DNA of 49,011 bases from Pseudomonas cyclaminis (GCF_015163715.1 NZ_JADDUM010000065.1:1-49011); one strand, 5' to 3'; shown: positions 18,183 through 27,614, counted from the first letter of the stretch. The notes: generated from the sequence alone by a model not told the origin. A program made the numbers and translations.

Positions 18183-18345
18183 GATTATTCCTCTGGCAAG
18201 TTCTTGTAAAAGATGGCGTATTGGCAACCCCACGACAGACCGTTTGGGGCTGCGTAAAAAACGATTTATGCCGGGCAAGCCTGAGCCTGTGGATGTTCAG
18301 CTATGCTTGCCGGGCGAAGGGAAACGTGAAGTGGTTCAACACTCT

Positions 18346-20654
18346 ATGGATATCAAGTTCGCCCACCGCTTGTCTTATAAACAAGCTCGATTGACTGTGC
18401 TAGTCGGTTTTGTCTTAGGAACCTTGCTCAGTTTGATTCAAATCGGCATCGATTATGCCAGCGAAGACGCATCCATAAACCGTGAAATACGCTCGCTGAT
18501 CGAAATCAGCCACAACCCCGCGTCGCGTATTGCCTACAACATCGATGCCGAACTGGCCCAGGAGTTGACCCTTGGCCTGCTGCACTCCCCCGCCATCATT
18601 CGTGCGCAGTTGATCGACAACAATGGCGTGGTATTGGCCGACGTCGACCGGCCACGCAAGGAAAGCACTTACCGGCCTATCAGTGACTTCATGTTTGGCG
18701 CCAACCGCCAGTTCGAGGACCAACTGTTCCTGAGCCATATGCCTAACGAGTCACTGGGCGCACTACGTCTGGATGTAGACACCTACGCTTTTGGCAGCCG
18801 GTTCCTGCGCCGCGCCGAGATCACCCTGTTCAATGGATTTGCCCGCAGCCTGCTGCTGACCGGGATTTTGCTGGGCCTGTTCTATGTGATGCTGACTCAA
18901 CCGCTGGTGCGCATTATTCGTGAACTGAGCACCCGCAAGCAGGCCGCCTGGATTGCCCGCCGGGGCATGAGCACGATGAAATCGGCGTGTTGGTGAATGT
19001 CGCCAACCAGCAATTCGAAAACATGGAAACCGAAATCCAGCAACGCCGTCACGCTGAAGACCGACTCACGGAATACCTGGGGCAACTGGAAGACATCGTT
19101 TCCGCTCGCACCCTCGAACTCAAGGCCAGCAACCAGCGCCTGACCCAGACCAACAATGAACTTGAAGCGGCAAAGATGAATGCATTGGGCATGGCTCAGG
19201 CCCGGGCGGCCTTCCTTGCAAACATGAGCCACGAAATTCGCACCCCGCTCAACGGCCTGCTGGGCATGATCGCACTGTCGCTGGACAGCCCGTTGAACGC
19301 CGAGCAACGCCAGCAACTGTCTATCGCCCATGACTCAGGCAAAGTGCTGGTGGAGTTGCTCAACGATATTCTCGACCTGTCCAAGTTTGATGCCGGGCAG
19401 TTGGAGCTGGAGCGCATCCCGTTCGACCTCGGCGCGCTGATCGAAGACACCGCGAACCTGTTATCACAGAACGCAGCGCCGAGCGTGGAACTGACGTGCC
19501 TGATCGACCCGCAGTTTCCGGCCCAGGTACTGGGCGACCCGACCCGGGTGCGGCAGATCGTCAGCAACTTACTGTCCAACGCCCTCAAGTTCACACGCTT
19601 CGGTCGCGTTGATGTGCGCCTGCACACCCACGACGGCGGCGTGCGTATTGAAGTCTGCGATACCGGCATCGGCATTGCGCAGGATGCCCAAGTGAAGATT
19701 TTCCAGCCGTTCACCCAGGCCGGTGCCGGTATCACTCGCCAGTTTGGCGGGACGGGCCTGGGTCTGGCGCTGACCCACAACCTCTGTGAAGCCATGAAGG
19801 GACGGTTGAGTATCAGCTCGGAGGTGGGCTTTGGCAGCCAATTCTGCGCAGACCTGCCGCTGCCCACCCATTTGCCCGCCGTGCAGCCGCCGCCTCTCAG
19901 CGGCCAGGTCATCGCCATCACCAGCGCTGGCGGCGGTTTGACGGAGTTGCTCACCACACTGCTGCCCAGTTGGGGGCTGACACCGCGTTGTTTCACCATG
20001 GATGACGATTTGAGCGGGCAAACGCCTGACCTGCTGATTACCGACTGCCCGGAATGCCTGTTCCGCATACGGCCGGGCATTACCGCGCCCATTTTGCTGG
20101 TTACGGCCTATGGCAATTTCATGCCCAGCGAGGAAGTGGCGGCGCTGGTACCACTGCACCAACAAGCGCGCCCTTTGAGCCGCACCGCGCTGTATCAGAT
20201 CCTGCTACGCAACATGCACAGAGGCACGCAGTTGATCCTTGATCCGATCCAACTGGATGCCGCCCCCCTCGCACATCGGGCGCGCATCCTGCTGGTGGAG
20301 GACAACCCGGTCAACCAACTGGTGGCCAAGGGCATGCTCAGCAAACTGGGTTGCGAGGTGATTGTGGCGGCCCATGGTGGCGAAGCGCTCAAACTCCTCG
20401 AAGAACAACCCTTCGACCTGGTGCTGATGGACTGCAACATGCCGGTGATGGATGGCTATGAAGCCAGCCGGCAGATTCGCCGCAGCGGGCGCTGGCCGGA
20501 CCTGCCGATTGTCGCGTTGACGGCCAACGCGCTGTCCGAGGAGCGCGAGCGTTGCCGTGCGGCGGGCATGAATGACTACCTGGCCAAACCGTTCCGCCGC
20601 GAAGAACTCAATGCCCTGCTGGACTTGTGGGTGCCTCGCAAGACAACGCTCTGA
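18346..20654 (+). pseudogene. Hybrid histidine kinase (HAMP-HisKA-HATPase-receiver), frameshifted
   Basis: Membrane sensor kinase, about 769 residues when read through the break. Two membrane helices (about 15-35 and 165-187) flank a periplasmic sensor loop; then a HAMP region, a coiled coil, HisKA with ANMSHEIRTPLNG, HATPase with NLLSNALKF and GTGLGLAL, and a C-terminal receiver with LVLMDCNMPVMDGYE. The upstream part reads RELS and then goes off frame, stopping at 18996; the downstream part reads PQAGRLDCPPGHEHDEIGVLVNV in the next frame, so one base is missing near 18931-18934 (ACCCG for ACCCCG would fix it). Start ATG 18346; an in-frame GTG at 18331 is possible. No response regulator adjoins it. 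Confidence 0.86.
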
Positions 20655-21099
20655 TCTGCGCCAGTAACTGATCCAGACCGTCGCGCAAGGCGTCAGCCTG
20701 GTTCAGGTCAACCCCACTGGCGCACAGCAGCCGAGTCTTCAGGGCGAGGGTCTGATCACGCAGTTGTACGCCGCTGTCACTCAGGCTCAGGTGCACCTCC
20801 CGCTCATCCTGGGCACTGCGCCGGCGCCGCACCAGCGCAAGTTGCTCCAGACGCTTGAGCAAGGGCGTCAACGTACCCGAGTCAAGCATCAGGCGTTCGC
20901 CCAGGGCTTTGACTGTGGGTTGCGGCGCTGGCGTATCGTGCCACTCCCACAACACCAGCATCACCACGTATTGAGGATAGGTCAGGCCCAGTTGCTCAAG
21001 CATCGGCTTATAGGCGCGGATAACGGCGCGGGAAGCAGCGTAGAGCTTGAAACACAACTGGTTGTCCAGGGCCAGGGAGACGGCGGGCAGTTCGATCAT
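20608..21099 (-). CDS. OhrR-type MarR family peroxide-sensing regulator
   Basis: MarR family repressor of 163 residues with the OhrR arrangement: peroxidatic Cys at C16 (LDNQLCFKLY), the YPQYVVMLVLWE helix, a winged helix with LMLDSGTLTPLLKRLE, and a second Cys at C126 (LLCASG) as in two-Cys OhrR. Its ATG overlaps the gpx stop by 4 bases, so it is the second gene of a gpx-regulator operon and probably autoregulated through the palindrome in front of gpx. Its last 47 bases overlap the tail of the hybrid kinase gene on the other strand. Distinct from the ohrR gene at 37.3 kb, which pairs with ohr. Confidence 0.9.
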   Translation of the reverse strand: MIELPAVSLALDNQLCFKLYAASRAVIRAYKPMLEQLGLTYPQYVVMLVLWEWHDTPAPQPTVKALGERLMLDSGTLTPLLKRLEQLALVRRRRSAQDEREVHLSLSDSGVQLRDQTLALKTRLLCASGVDLNQADALRDGLDQLLAQIRALSCEAPTSPAGH

Positions 21100-21581
21100 T
21101 TGAGCAGGGCTTCGATCTCTTGGGTCAGGTCCTGCGGCTTGGTGGTAGGGCCAAAGCGCTTGACCACCTGGCCGTCGCGACCAATGAGGAACTTGGTGAA
21201 GTTCCACTTAATGCCTTTGGAACCCAGCAGACCCGGCGCCTGTTTTTTCAGTTGCACGAACAGTGGATGGGCATCGCTGCCATTCACGTCGATCTTCTTG
21301 AACAGCGGGAAGCTGACACCGAAATTCAGCTCGCAGAATTCCGAGATCGCGCCTTCGTCACCGGGCTCCTGCTTGCCGAACTGATTGCAGGGAAAGCCCA
21401 GCACCACCAAGCCCTGATCCTTGTATTGCTGCCAGAGTTGTTCCAGCCCTTTGTACTGCGGAGTGAAACCGCACTTGCTGGCAGTGTTGACCACCAGCAC
21501 GGCCTTGCCGGCGAAATCGGCCAAGGTCTTTTGCTCACCTTTGATAGTGGTGCAAGGGATGCTCAGCAGGTTGTCGCTCAT
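21096..21581 (-). CDS. Glutathione peroxidase family protein (BtuE-like, thioredoxin-type)
   Basis: A 161-residue peroxidase reducing H2O2 and organic hydroperoxides. The active-site motif NTASKCGFTPQY carries catalytic C37, with C65 (GFPCNQFGKQEPG) and C83 (EFCELNFG) nearby, and KWNFTKFLI near residue 128 supplies the Gln/Trp/Asn of the catalytic tetrad. Selenocysteine is replaced by Cys, as in most bacteria. ATG 21581; RBS GAGGCA. First gene of the unit with the OhrR-type regulator. A perfect 22-base palindrome lies 47 to 68 bases upstream. Confidence 0.92.
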   Translation of the reverse strand: MSDNLLSIPCTTIKGEQKTLADFAGKAVLVVNTASKCGFTPQYKGLEQLWQQYKDQGLVVLGFPCNQFGKQEPGDEGAISEFCELNFGVSFPLFKKIDVNGSDAHPLFVQLKKQAPGLLGSKGIKWNFTKFLIGRDGQVVKRFGPTTKPQDLTQEIEALLK

Positions 21582-21627
21582 GGCAGTGCCTCAAGAAAAC
21601 GGGGAAGAAGGAGAAAGATAGTAGGCG

Positions 21628-21649
21628 ATTCAATTGCGTGCAATTGAAT
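21628..21649 (-). promoter_or_regulatory. Perfect palindromic operator upstream of gpx
   Basis: Ten-base arms ATTCAATTGC (21628-21637) and GCAATTGAAT (21640-21649) around a central GT. The AT-rich core resembles OhrR-family operators (AATT-containing palindromes). It sits 47 bases before the gpx start and is the obvious candidate site for the OhrR-type regulator of the same operon. Confidence 0.65.
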
Positions 21650-21714
21650 TGATCAGAATGATGGTGCCTTATGGGCGCACGGAATGAGGGAGCAGGCTCC
21701 CTCACCACGAAGAC

Positions 21715-22107
21715 TCAGCGCGGGACCAGGTCCAGGCACACCGAGTTGATGCAATAACGCAGACCGGTCGGCGGCGGACCATCCGGGAACACATGGCCCA
21801 GGTGCGCATCACACTTGGCGCAGGTGACTTCGGTGCGGATCATGCCGTGGCTGACGTCACGGATCTCGATCATCGCGCTGTCGGCAATCGGCGCGTAAAA
21901 GCTCGGCCAGCCGCAGCCGGAATCAAATTTGGTGGTGGAATCGAACAGCGGCTCATTGCAGCAGATGCAGTGGTAAACGCCATCGGTCTTGGTGCCGTTG
22001 TACTTGCCGCTGAACGGGCGCTCGGTACCTTTGAGCCGGCACACGTTGTACTGCTCGGGATCGAGCATGGCCTTCCACTCTTCAACGGTTTTCTGCAACT
22101 TATCCAT
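21715..22107 (-). CDS. msrB: Peptide-methionine (R)-S-oxide reductase MsrB
   Basis: Reduces protein Met-(R)-sulfoxide in the cytoplasm. The 130-residue protein has all marks of the family: catalytic C119 in GLRYCINS, zinc-binding pairs C47/C50 (YHCICCNEP) and C96/C99 ([17 protein letters not shown]), and SGCGWPSF near 63-70. The ATG at 22107 (MDKLQKT) was chosen; a longer frame exists upstream without support. It stands alone, 75 bases beyond the last base of the gpx operator region, but lies in the same orientation as gpx and its regulator. Confidence 0.95.
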   Translation of the reverse strand: MDKLQKTVEEWKAMLDPEQYNVCRLKGTERPFSGKYNGTKTDGVYHCICCNEPLFDSTTKFDSGCGWPSFYAPIADSAMIEIRDVSHGMIRTEVTCAKCDAHLGHVFPDGPPPTGLRYCINSVCLDLVPR

Positions 22108-22309
22108 CGGTACACCTCGGCAACTGAAAAAGCCTGATCTGTGTCTTTTCCATGGATCAGGCGGCACGTATGATTGCGCCTCTTCAAAACACCAGTCTGG
22201 CACCCGCGCTATCGGCATTCAAACGTATTTATGGGTGCGGGCCCCGCAGGTTTCACAGTACGGTAGTGTCCACACCGTCTGGATCGTTCATTTTCAGGAT
22301 CACATCGCC

Positions 22310-23521
22310 ATGCAGGTCAGCAAATCGAACAAGCTCGCCAACGTCTGCTATGACATTCGCGGCCCAGTGCTCAAGCACGCCAAACGCCTGGAAGAGGAAG
22401 GCCATCGCATCCTCAAGCTGAACATTGGCAACCCGGCGCCCTTTGGTTTCGAAGCGCCGGACGAAATCCTCCAGGACGTGATCCGCAACCTGCCTACCGC
22501 ACAGGGCTACAGCGACTCCAAAGGCCTGTTCAGCGCACGCAAGGCGGTGATGCAGTACTACCAGCAAAAGCAGGTGGAAGGTGTCGGCATTGAAGACATC
22601 TACCTGGGCAACGGCGTGTCCGAGCTGATCGTGATGTCCATGCAGGCCCTGCTGAACAACGGCGACGAAGTGCTGGTACCGGCACCGGACTATCCACTGT
22701 GGACCGCTGCCGTGACCCTGGCCGGTGGCCACCCGGTGCACTACCTGTGCGACGAGGGCGCCGATTGGTTCCCGGACCTGGCCGACATCAAGGCCAAGAT
22801 CACACCGAACACCAAGGCCCTGGTGATCATCAACCCGAACAACCCGACCGGCGCCGTGTATTCCAGGGAAGTGCTGCTGGGCATGCTCGAACTGGCCCGC
22901 CAGCACAACCTGGTGGTGTTCTCCGACGAGATCTACGACAAGATTCTCTACGACGACGCGGTCCATATCTGCACTGGCTCCCTGGCGCCGGACCTGCTGT
23001 GCCTGACCTTCAACGGCCTGTCCAAGTCCTACCGCGTGGCGGGCTTCCGCTCCGGCTGGATCGCCATCTCCGGTCCCAAGCACAACGCCCAGAGCTACAT
23101 CGAAGGTATCGACATGCTGGCCAACATGCGCCTGTGTGCCAACGTGCCAAGCCAACACGCGATCCAGACCGCACTGGGCGGCTACCAGAGCATCAATGAC
23201 CTGGTACTGCCCCAGGGCCGCCTGCTGGAGCAGCGCAACCGCACGTGGGAACTGCTCAACGCGATTCCGGGCGTGAGCTGCGTGAAACCCATGGGTGCGC
23301 TGTACGCGTTCCCACGGATCGACCCGAAGGTGTGCCCGATCCTCAACGACGAGAAGTTCGTGCTCGACTTGCTGCTGTCGGAAAAACTACTGGTGGTGCA
23401 GGGCACCGCGTTCAACTGGCCGTGGCCGGATCACTTCCGCGTGGTGACCTTGCCGCGCGTGGATGACCTGGATATGGCGATTGGACGTATAGGCAATTTC
23501 CTCAAGTCCTATCGCCAGTAG
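22310..23521 (+). CDS. alaA: Alanine transaminase AlaA (class I/II aminotransferase)
   Basis: Glutamate-pyruvate aminotransferase, PLP-dependent fold type I, 403 residues, the length of E. coli AlaA. Visible: LNIGNPAPFGFEAPDEI at the N-terminus, GYSDSKGLFSARKAV, NPNNPTGAVYS (cofactor Asn), VFSDEIYDKI and the PLP Lys in NGLSKSYRVAGFRSGW. The start at 22310 (MQVSKSNKLANVC) matches the family. It is divergent from msrB across about 200 bases. A perfect hairpin follows the stop codon within 10 bases. Confidence 0.94.
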   Translation: MQVSKSNKLANVCYDIRGPVLKHAKRLEEEGHRILKLNIGNPAPFGFEAPDEILQDVIRNLPTAQGYSDSKGLFSARKAVMQYYQQKQVEGVGIEDIYLGNGVSELIVMSMQALLNNGDEVLVPAPDYPLWTAAVTLAGGHPVHYLCDEGADWFPDLADIKAKITPNTKALVIINPNNPTGAVYSREVLLGMLELARQHNLVVFSDEIYDKILYDDAVHICTGSLAPDLLCLTFNGLSKSYRVAGFRSGWIAISGPKHNAQSYIEGIDMLANMRLCANVPSQHAIQTALGGYQSINDLVLPQGRLLEQRNRTWELLNAIPGVSCVKPMGALYAFPRIDPKVCPILNDEKFVLDLLLSEKLLVVQGTAFNWPWPDHFRVVTLPRVDDLDMAIGRIGNFLKSYRQ

Positions 23522-23825
23522 TGGATATGGCGCTGTACGACCGGCATTCGGTCGTACAGCGATTATCTGGCAACACTTCTCTGTCTTCCCCCTCCCCTCA
23601 CACCGCCTTTGCCACTCTATAGCCCCAAGCCCCCTATAATTGTTGGGCCACAAGACAATGAACGACTTATAACGGGTAGCATTCCCGATCGGAAAATCCC
23701 TTCAAGACTCTACATTCGAGCTGTAGGACACAGTTTGAAATAGTCGCTCGGTTGAATCACCCCATGCCGCACCTTATATACCCCGCAGTACGCGACATAT
23801 TAAGCATGAGGAGAACTCTACAACC
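23522..23825. other. Intergenic region between alaA and htpX
   Basis: 304 bases. Contains a perfect 13-base-pair hairpin just after alaA (CGCTGTACGACCG 23531-23543, loop GCATT, CGGTCGTACAGCG 23549-23561, no T tract) and the htpX promoter region. No gene is visible. Confidence 0.6.
23752..23780 (+). promoter_or_regulatory. Candidate htpX promoter
   Basis: TTGAAT (23752-23757), 17-base spacer, TATATA (23775-23780), about 46 bases before the htpX ATG. This fits a sigma-70 promoter; TTGAAA at 23735 and CCCCAT at 23760 are also present, as in heat-shock promoters, but with a 19-base gap. Confidence 0.5.
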
Positions 23826-24713
23826 ATGATGCGCATCCTGCTGTTCTTGGCCACCAACCTGGCGGTCGTGCTGATTGCCAGCATCACCCTGAGCCTTTTC
23901 GGCTTCAACGGGTTCATGGCGGCCAACGGGGTTGATCTGAACCTCAATCAGCTGCTGATTTTCTGTGCGGTCTTTGGTTTTGCCGGCTCACTGTTCTCGC
24001 TGTTCATCTCCAAGTGGATGGCGAAGATGAGCACCAGCACCCAAGTCATCACCCAACCACGCACCCGCCATGAACAATGGCTGATGCAAACCGTGGAGCA
24101 GTTGTCCCAAGAGGCAGGTATCAAAATGCCCGAAGTGGGGATTTTCCCTGCTTATGAGGCCAACGCCTTTGCGACGGGCTGGAACAAGAACGACGCGCTC
24201 GTGGCCGTCAGCCAGGGCTTGCTCGAACGTTTCTCGCCCGATGAAGTGAAGGCAGTCCTCGCGCACGAGATTGGTCACGTTGCCAACGGCGACATGATCA
24301 CCCTGGCACTGGTGCAGGGCGTGGTGAACACCTTCGTGATGTTCTTTGCGCGGATCATCGGTAATTTTGTCGACAAGGTGATCTTCAAGAACGAAGGCGG
24401 TCGCGGTATCGCCTACTTCGTGGCGACCATCTTCGCCGAAGTGGTACTGGGCTTCCTGGCCAGTGCGATCGTGATGTGGTTCTCGCGCAAACGCGAGTTC
24501 CGGGCAGACGAAGCCGGCGCACGCCTGGCGGGCACCAGCGCAATGATCAGTGCGCTGCAACGCCTGCGCTCCGAGCAGGGCCTGCCGGTGCACATGCCTG
24601 ACAGCCTGACCGCCTTTGGCATCAACGGCGGTGTCAAACAGGGCCTGGCACGCATGTTCATGAGCCACCCACCGCTGGAAGAGCGTATTGACGCGCTACG
24701 TCGCCGGGGCTGA
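23826..24713 (+). CDS. htpX: Membrane zinc metalloprotease HtpX
   Basis: Inner-membrane M48 protease in membrane protein quality control, 295 residues. HEIGH motif with H147, E148, H151 (AHEIGH), third ligand Glu in the later [10 protein letters not shown] stretch, membrane helices at residues 4-27 and 43-62, and two more near 155-185 and 195-215. Start ATG 23826 follows AGGAGA. Same N-terminus ([16 protein letters not shown]) as E. coli-type HtpX. A bidirectional terminator shared with tpm follows. Confidence 0.96.
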   Translation: MMRILLFLATNLAVVLIASITLSLFGFNGFMAANGVDLNLNQLLIFCAVFGFAGSLFSLFISKWMAKMSTSTQVITQPRTRHEQWLMQTVEQLSQEAGIKMPEVGIFPAYEANAFATGWNKNDALVAVSQGLLERFSPDEVKAVLAHEIGHVANGDMITLALVQGVVNTFVMFFARIIGNFVDKVIFKNEGGRGIAYFVATIFAEVVLGFLASAIVMWFSRKREFRADEAGARLAGTSAMISALQRLRSEQGLPVHMPDSLTAFGINGGVKQGLARMFMSHPPLEERIDALRRRG

Positions 24714-24727
24714 TAACACGGCAAAGC

Positions 24728-24757
24728 AAAAAGGGGTGATCGGATCGCCCCTTTTTT
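24728..24757. terminator. Bidirectional terminator between htpX and tpm
   Basis: AAAAGGGGTGATC and GATCGCCCCTTTTTT form a hairpin with T tract on both strands, serving convergent htpX and tpm. Confidence 0.85.
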
Positions 24758-24769
24758 GTGGGCGCCCCT

Positions 24770-25426
24770 TTATACCCGCGCCATTTTGTAGACGCGCTCG
24801 TCCAAGCCCGTGACGCCGTCCTGCACGAACTTCCAGCTCTCACCCAGGACGTCTTGCTCCTCGATCACCTGCAGGCTCCAGTGCGTGCCCAGCAGCACCT
24901 TCACCTCGTCATCCGTCACCGCAAACGGCGGGCCAGCCTTTTGCGTCTGGTCGTAGTCGAGGGTGATGAGCAACCCTTGGCAGCCTGGCCGCAGAAAGGC
25001 GTTCAGATGCTCGGCGTACTGCGCGCGCATCAGCGGTGGCAAGGCGATCAGTGCGGCGCGGTCGTAAAGCGCGGTGCAATCAGCCAGTGCCTCAGCGTCC
25101 ATGGCGAAGAAATCGCCGCACCACACTTCGATCAAATCAGCCTGGTACACCTTGAACACGCCGTGCCGAGTGATTCGCGGCGTCAGGTTCTGCTCGGCGA
25201 AGAAGGCTTCAACCGCCTGGTCCGACAATTCAACGCCGAGCACACGATAACCGTGGCTGGCCAGCCACATCAGGTCCAGGCTTTTGCCACACAGCGGCAC
25301 CAGCACTTTGGCCCCCTCAGCAAGCCCCAACGAAAGCCAATGCCGTTGCAGGTAAGGGTTGACCTCGGGCAGATGGAAGCCGATCTGATTGCGCGCCCAG
25401 CGCTCCTGCCAAAACTTAGGTTCCAT
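24770..25426 (-). CDS. tpm: Thiopurine S-methyltransferase
   Basis: SAM-dependent methyltransferase of 218 residues, the length of the Pseudomonas Tpm family, which methylates thiopurines and detoxifies tellurite/selenite. It begins [18 protein letters not shown], typical of the family, followed by the SAM-binding [28 protein letters not shown] 25426 chosen; a longer frame upstream lacks a ribosome site, whereas TGGGGGATCC precedes 25426. Divergent from the dioxygenase gene. Confidence 0.95.
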   Translation of the reverse strand: MEPKFWQERWARNQIGFHLPEVNPYLQRHWLSLGLAEGAKVLVPLCGKSLDLMWLASHGYRVLGVELSDQAVEAFFAEQNLTPRITRHGVFKVYQADLIEVWCGDFFAMDAEALADCTALYDRAALIALPPLMRAQYAEHLNAFLRPGCQGLLITLDYDQTQKAGPPFAVTDDEVKVLLGTHWSLQVIEEQDVLGESWKFVQDGVTGLDERVYKMARV

Positions 25427-25476
25427 GGATCCCCCAGAAATCTCGATCAAAAGGCACTAAAACTTATATTAGATTT

Positions 25477-25489
25477 AGATCAATGATCT
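25477..25489. promoter_or_regulatory. Palindrome between tpm and the dioxygenase gene
   Basis: AGATCA and TGATCT arms around one A, in the 103-base divergent promoter region, possible operator. TATATT at 25465 next to it is a possible -10 for the rightward gene. Confidence 0.35.
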
Positions 25490-25529
25490 GATTGAAGATG
25501 GGCCCATGTTAACGCTCAGGACCCCACTT

Positions 25530-26297
25530 ATGCTCCCTAGCCTGTTTATCTCCCACGGTTCGCCCATGCTCGCCCTGCAACCCGGCGCCAGCGGCCCGGC
25601 GCTGCAACGCCTGGCGGCCGAGCTGCCCCGCCCGAAGGCAATCGTGGTGGTGTCGGCGCATTGGGAAAGCCAGGAGTTGCTCGTCAGCGGCAGCGCCGCA
25701 CCGGAAACCTGGCACGACTTCGGCGGCTTCCCCCGTGAACTGTTTGCCGTGCAATACCCGGCGCCGGGCGACCCACAACTGGCCCGCGAGATTGTCCAAC
25801 TGTTACACGCCGATGGCCTGAATGCGCGCATTGACGACCGTCGCCCCTTCGACCATGGCACCTGGGTGCCGCTGTCGCTGATGTACCCGGCGGCAGATAT
25901 CCCGGTGGTGCAGGTGTCCCTGCCCAGTCACATGGGCCCGGCCCTGCAGACCCGCGTCGGGCATGCCTTGGCTAGCCTGCGCGAGCAAGGCGTATTGCTG
26001 ATCGGTTCGGGCAGCATCACCCATAACCTCGGTGAGCTTGACTGGCACGCCGGACCCGAGACCATCACGCCATGGGCGCTGGCGTTTCGCGATTGGGTCG
26101 TCGACAAGCTGGCGGCCAACGATGAAACCGCATTGCACGATTATCGTCGTCAGGCACCGAATGCCGTGCGCAACCATCCCAGTGATGAACACCTGTTGCC
26201 GCTGTATTTTGCGCGAGGTGCCGGTGGCGATTTCAGCGTGGCGCACCAGGGCTTCACCCTGGGCGCGCTGGGCATGGATATCTACCGATTCGGTTGA
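25530..26297 (+). CDS. DODA-type class III extradiol ring-cleavage dioxygenase
   Basis: LigB-fold enzyme of 255 residues, related to YgiD and plant DOPA 4,5-dioxygenase. Metal ligands lie in LFISHGSPM (His near 9) and SAHWES (near 45), with FDHGTWVPLSLMYP (His near 112) and GSGSITHNLGE (near 165) completing the conserved His set. The natural substrate is unknown; zinc rather than iron is usual in YgiD. ATG 25530 chosen because the family N-terminus starts with LPSLFISHGSP; an upstream ATG at 25506 is possible. Convergent with the orphan gene at 26333-27352. Confidence 0.9.
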   Translation: MLPSLFISHGSPMLALQPGASGPALQRLAAELPRPKAIVVVSAHWESQELLVSGSAAPETWHDFGGFPRELFAVQYPAPGDPQLAREIVQLLHADGLNARIDDRRPFDHGTWVPLSLMYPAADIPVVQVSLPSHMGPALQTRVGHALASLREQGVLLIGSGSITHNLGELDWHAGPETITPWALAFRDWVVDKLAANDETALHDYRRQAPNAVRNHPSDEHLLPLYFARGAGGDFSVAHQGFTLGALGMDIYRFG

Positions 26298-26332
26298 CAG
26301 GGCCGATAGCCCTGCAATATCAAGTACACAGG

Positions 26333-27352
26333 CTAGGCTTTCTTTTCAGAGCCCACGCCTTGAAAGGAGAAGTGGATTTCCTTTCCTGCACCGGACTCTT
26401 TGGTAATCTGCTCGTTACCCACCATCGAGTTCTTATACCTGCCGTAAAAACCATCACTGTTAATGACGCCCGTTTTAACATTGCCCTTTTCGTCTGTAGT
26501 AAAGGGTGCTGAAAAACTGCCGCCCGCTGGAGCAATCTGCGAACTTCGGTTTATTTTCGCGCCATACTGCTCAACAAACCCAACGTCTCTGCCAGCCAGT
26601 GCAACTTTTCTGTCGACATCAAGATCTTGAACGTGCTGCTTGGAGCCCAAGTTATCGGGATCCGTGACATCCTGAATATAAGCGCTCAACCGCTGGGGGT
26701 TTTGAGGGTCCCGCTCCACCGTCAGGTTATATTTATTCCCAAACTTAAAATCGACCAATGTGCTATTGCTGGCGCCCTTCCCCCCATCAAACTCGGCGCG
26801 ACCTTGCGGCGCTTTGAAATGCGGACCGTATCCGGAAAATGTAACCAGCGCCTTGCCATCTCCACGTGGCTGCATCCCTATATAGCCGCCACCGAGACGC
26901 TTGCCACCGCTGTCATTAACGACAAATTGCATCGCGTGATAAATACCCGGATCCTTGTGTGTCTTTCTTTGGAGGCCTTCGTCAATACTCATTGGGAACG
27001 TGATATTGCTCAACCCAGGGTGCGGCGAGGGCACTGAGTAATTCACCTTATATAGCCCATTGGGGGCTGTGGCTTGCTTCTTGATTTCGAGTTTTGGATC
27101 GCTCACTGTATCAAGCTTTGAATTATGGACTGTGACCGTGGGCGAAACCGCTTGCGAGGAAACTTCTTTTTTTACACGCCTCGCAGCATCAGTCAACACA
27201 CTAGAGCCCCCTGACGACCGAAAGCTATTTGTATGTTGTTGGTGCTGATCATTGCGTGGCTCACCAGCCGTATTAACGGATGGTTGCACGGGAGAATGAA
27301 TAATGGGCTCAGGTATTTTTGATGGGGGACGGTGTGAGTTATCAACGCGCAT
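26333..27352 (-). CDS. Orphan protein with DUF3472-like C-terminal part
   Basis: I do not recognise this 339-residue protein with certainty. Residues 1-95 are rich in Ser, Pro, Gln, His and Asn and look disordered (HRPPSKIPEP, SVNTAGEPRNDQHQQHT). Residues about 130-235 contain FVVNDSGGKRLGGGYIGMQ, GKALVTFSGYGP and FKFGNKYNLTVERDP, which resemble the DUF3472 pattern (gGYfGiQ ... vlFS ... y.w..G..Y.f.v). No signal peptide or membrane segment. Codon use is more AT-rich than the neighbours and the frame is embedded in a low-GC patch, suggesting acquisition. ATG 27352 behind AAAGAGG. Lies between the dioxygenase gene and deaD, leftward. Possible secreted effector; not shown. Confidence 0.65.
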   Translation of the reverse strand: MRVDNSHRPPSKIPEPIIHSPVQPSVNTAGEPRNDQHQQHTNSFRSSGGSSVLTDAARRVKKEVSSQAVSPTVTVHNSKLDTVSDPKLEIKKQATAPNGLYKVNYSVPSPHPGLSNITFPMSIDEGLQRKTHKDPGIYHAMQFVVNDSGGKRLGGGYIGMQPRGDGKALVTFSGYGPHFKAPQGRAEFDGGKGASNSTLVDFKFGNKYNLTVERDPQNPQRLSAYIQDVTDPDNLGSKQHVQDLDVDRKVALAGRDVGFVEQYGAKINRSSQIAPAGGSFSAPFTTDEKGNVKTGVINSDGFYGRYKNSMVGNEQITKESGAGKEIHFSFQGVGSEKKA

Positions 27353-27578
27353 AACAACTACAGCCTCTTTCCAGTGAGTTCAATCACTCGAAATTAATGA
27401 CTTATTTACAAGCGGGCTGCCAGACAAGTCACCCATACACCCGGACTTTTCTTAAGCCTGACTTGATCATTAGCTGACAACGAAAACCTATATTTCAGAA
27501 AACACCTAACCACCCTCCACCCTATGAAGCACTACCCCACCAAGCGGGTAGCACTTGCGTACGCACCCAACGCCGGGC

Positions 27579-27614
27579 ATAAAAAATCCCCGAACCAGTC
27601 GGGGATTTTTTATG
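27579..27614 (-). terminator. Rho-independent terminator of deaD
   Basis: AAAAAATCCCCGA and TCGGGGATTTTTT arms around ACCAG, T tract on both strands; it stops deaD and faces the orphan gene. Confidence 0.9.

Noticed and set aside
23735..23765. Sigma-32 heat-shock promoter for htpX (TTGAAA ... CCCCAT)
   Set aside because: The spacing of 19 bases is longer than usual; the TTGAAT-17-TATATA pair fits better.
27353..27600. Hrp box upstream of the orphan gene, as expected for a type III effector
   Set aside because: No GGAACC or CCAC-N2-A element on the correct strand was found.
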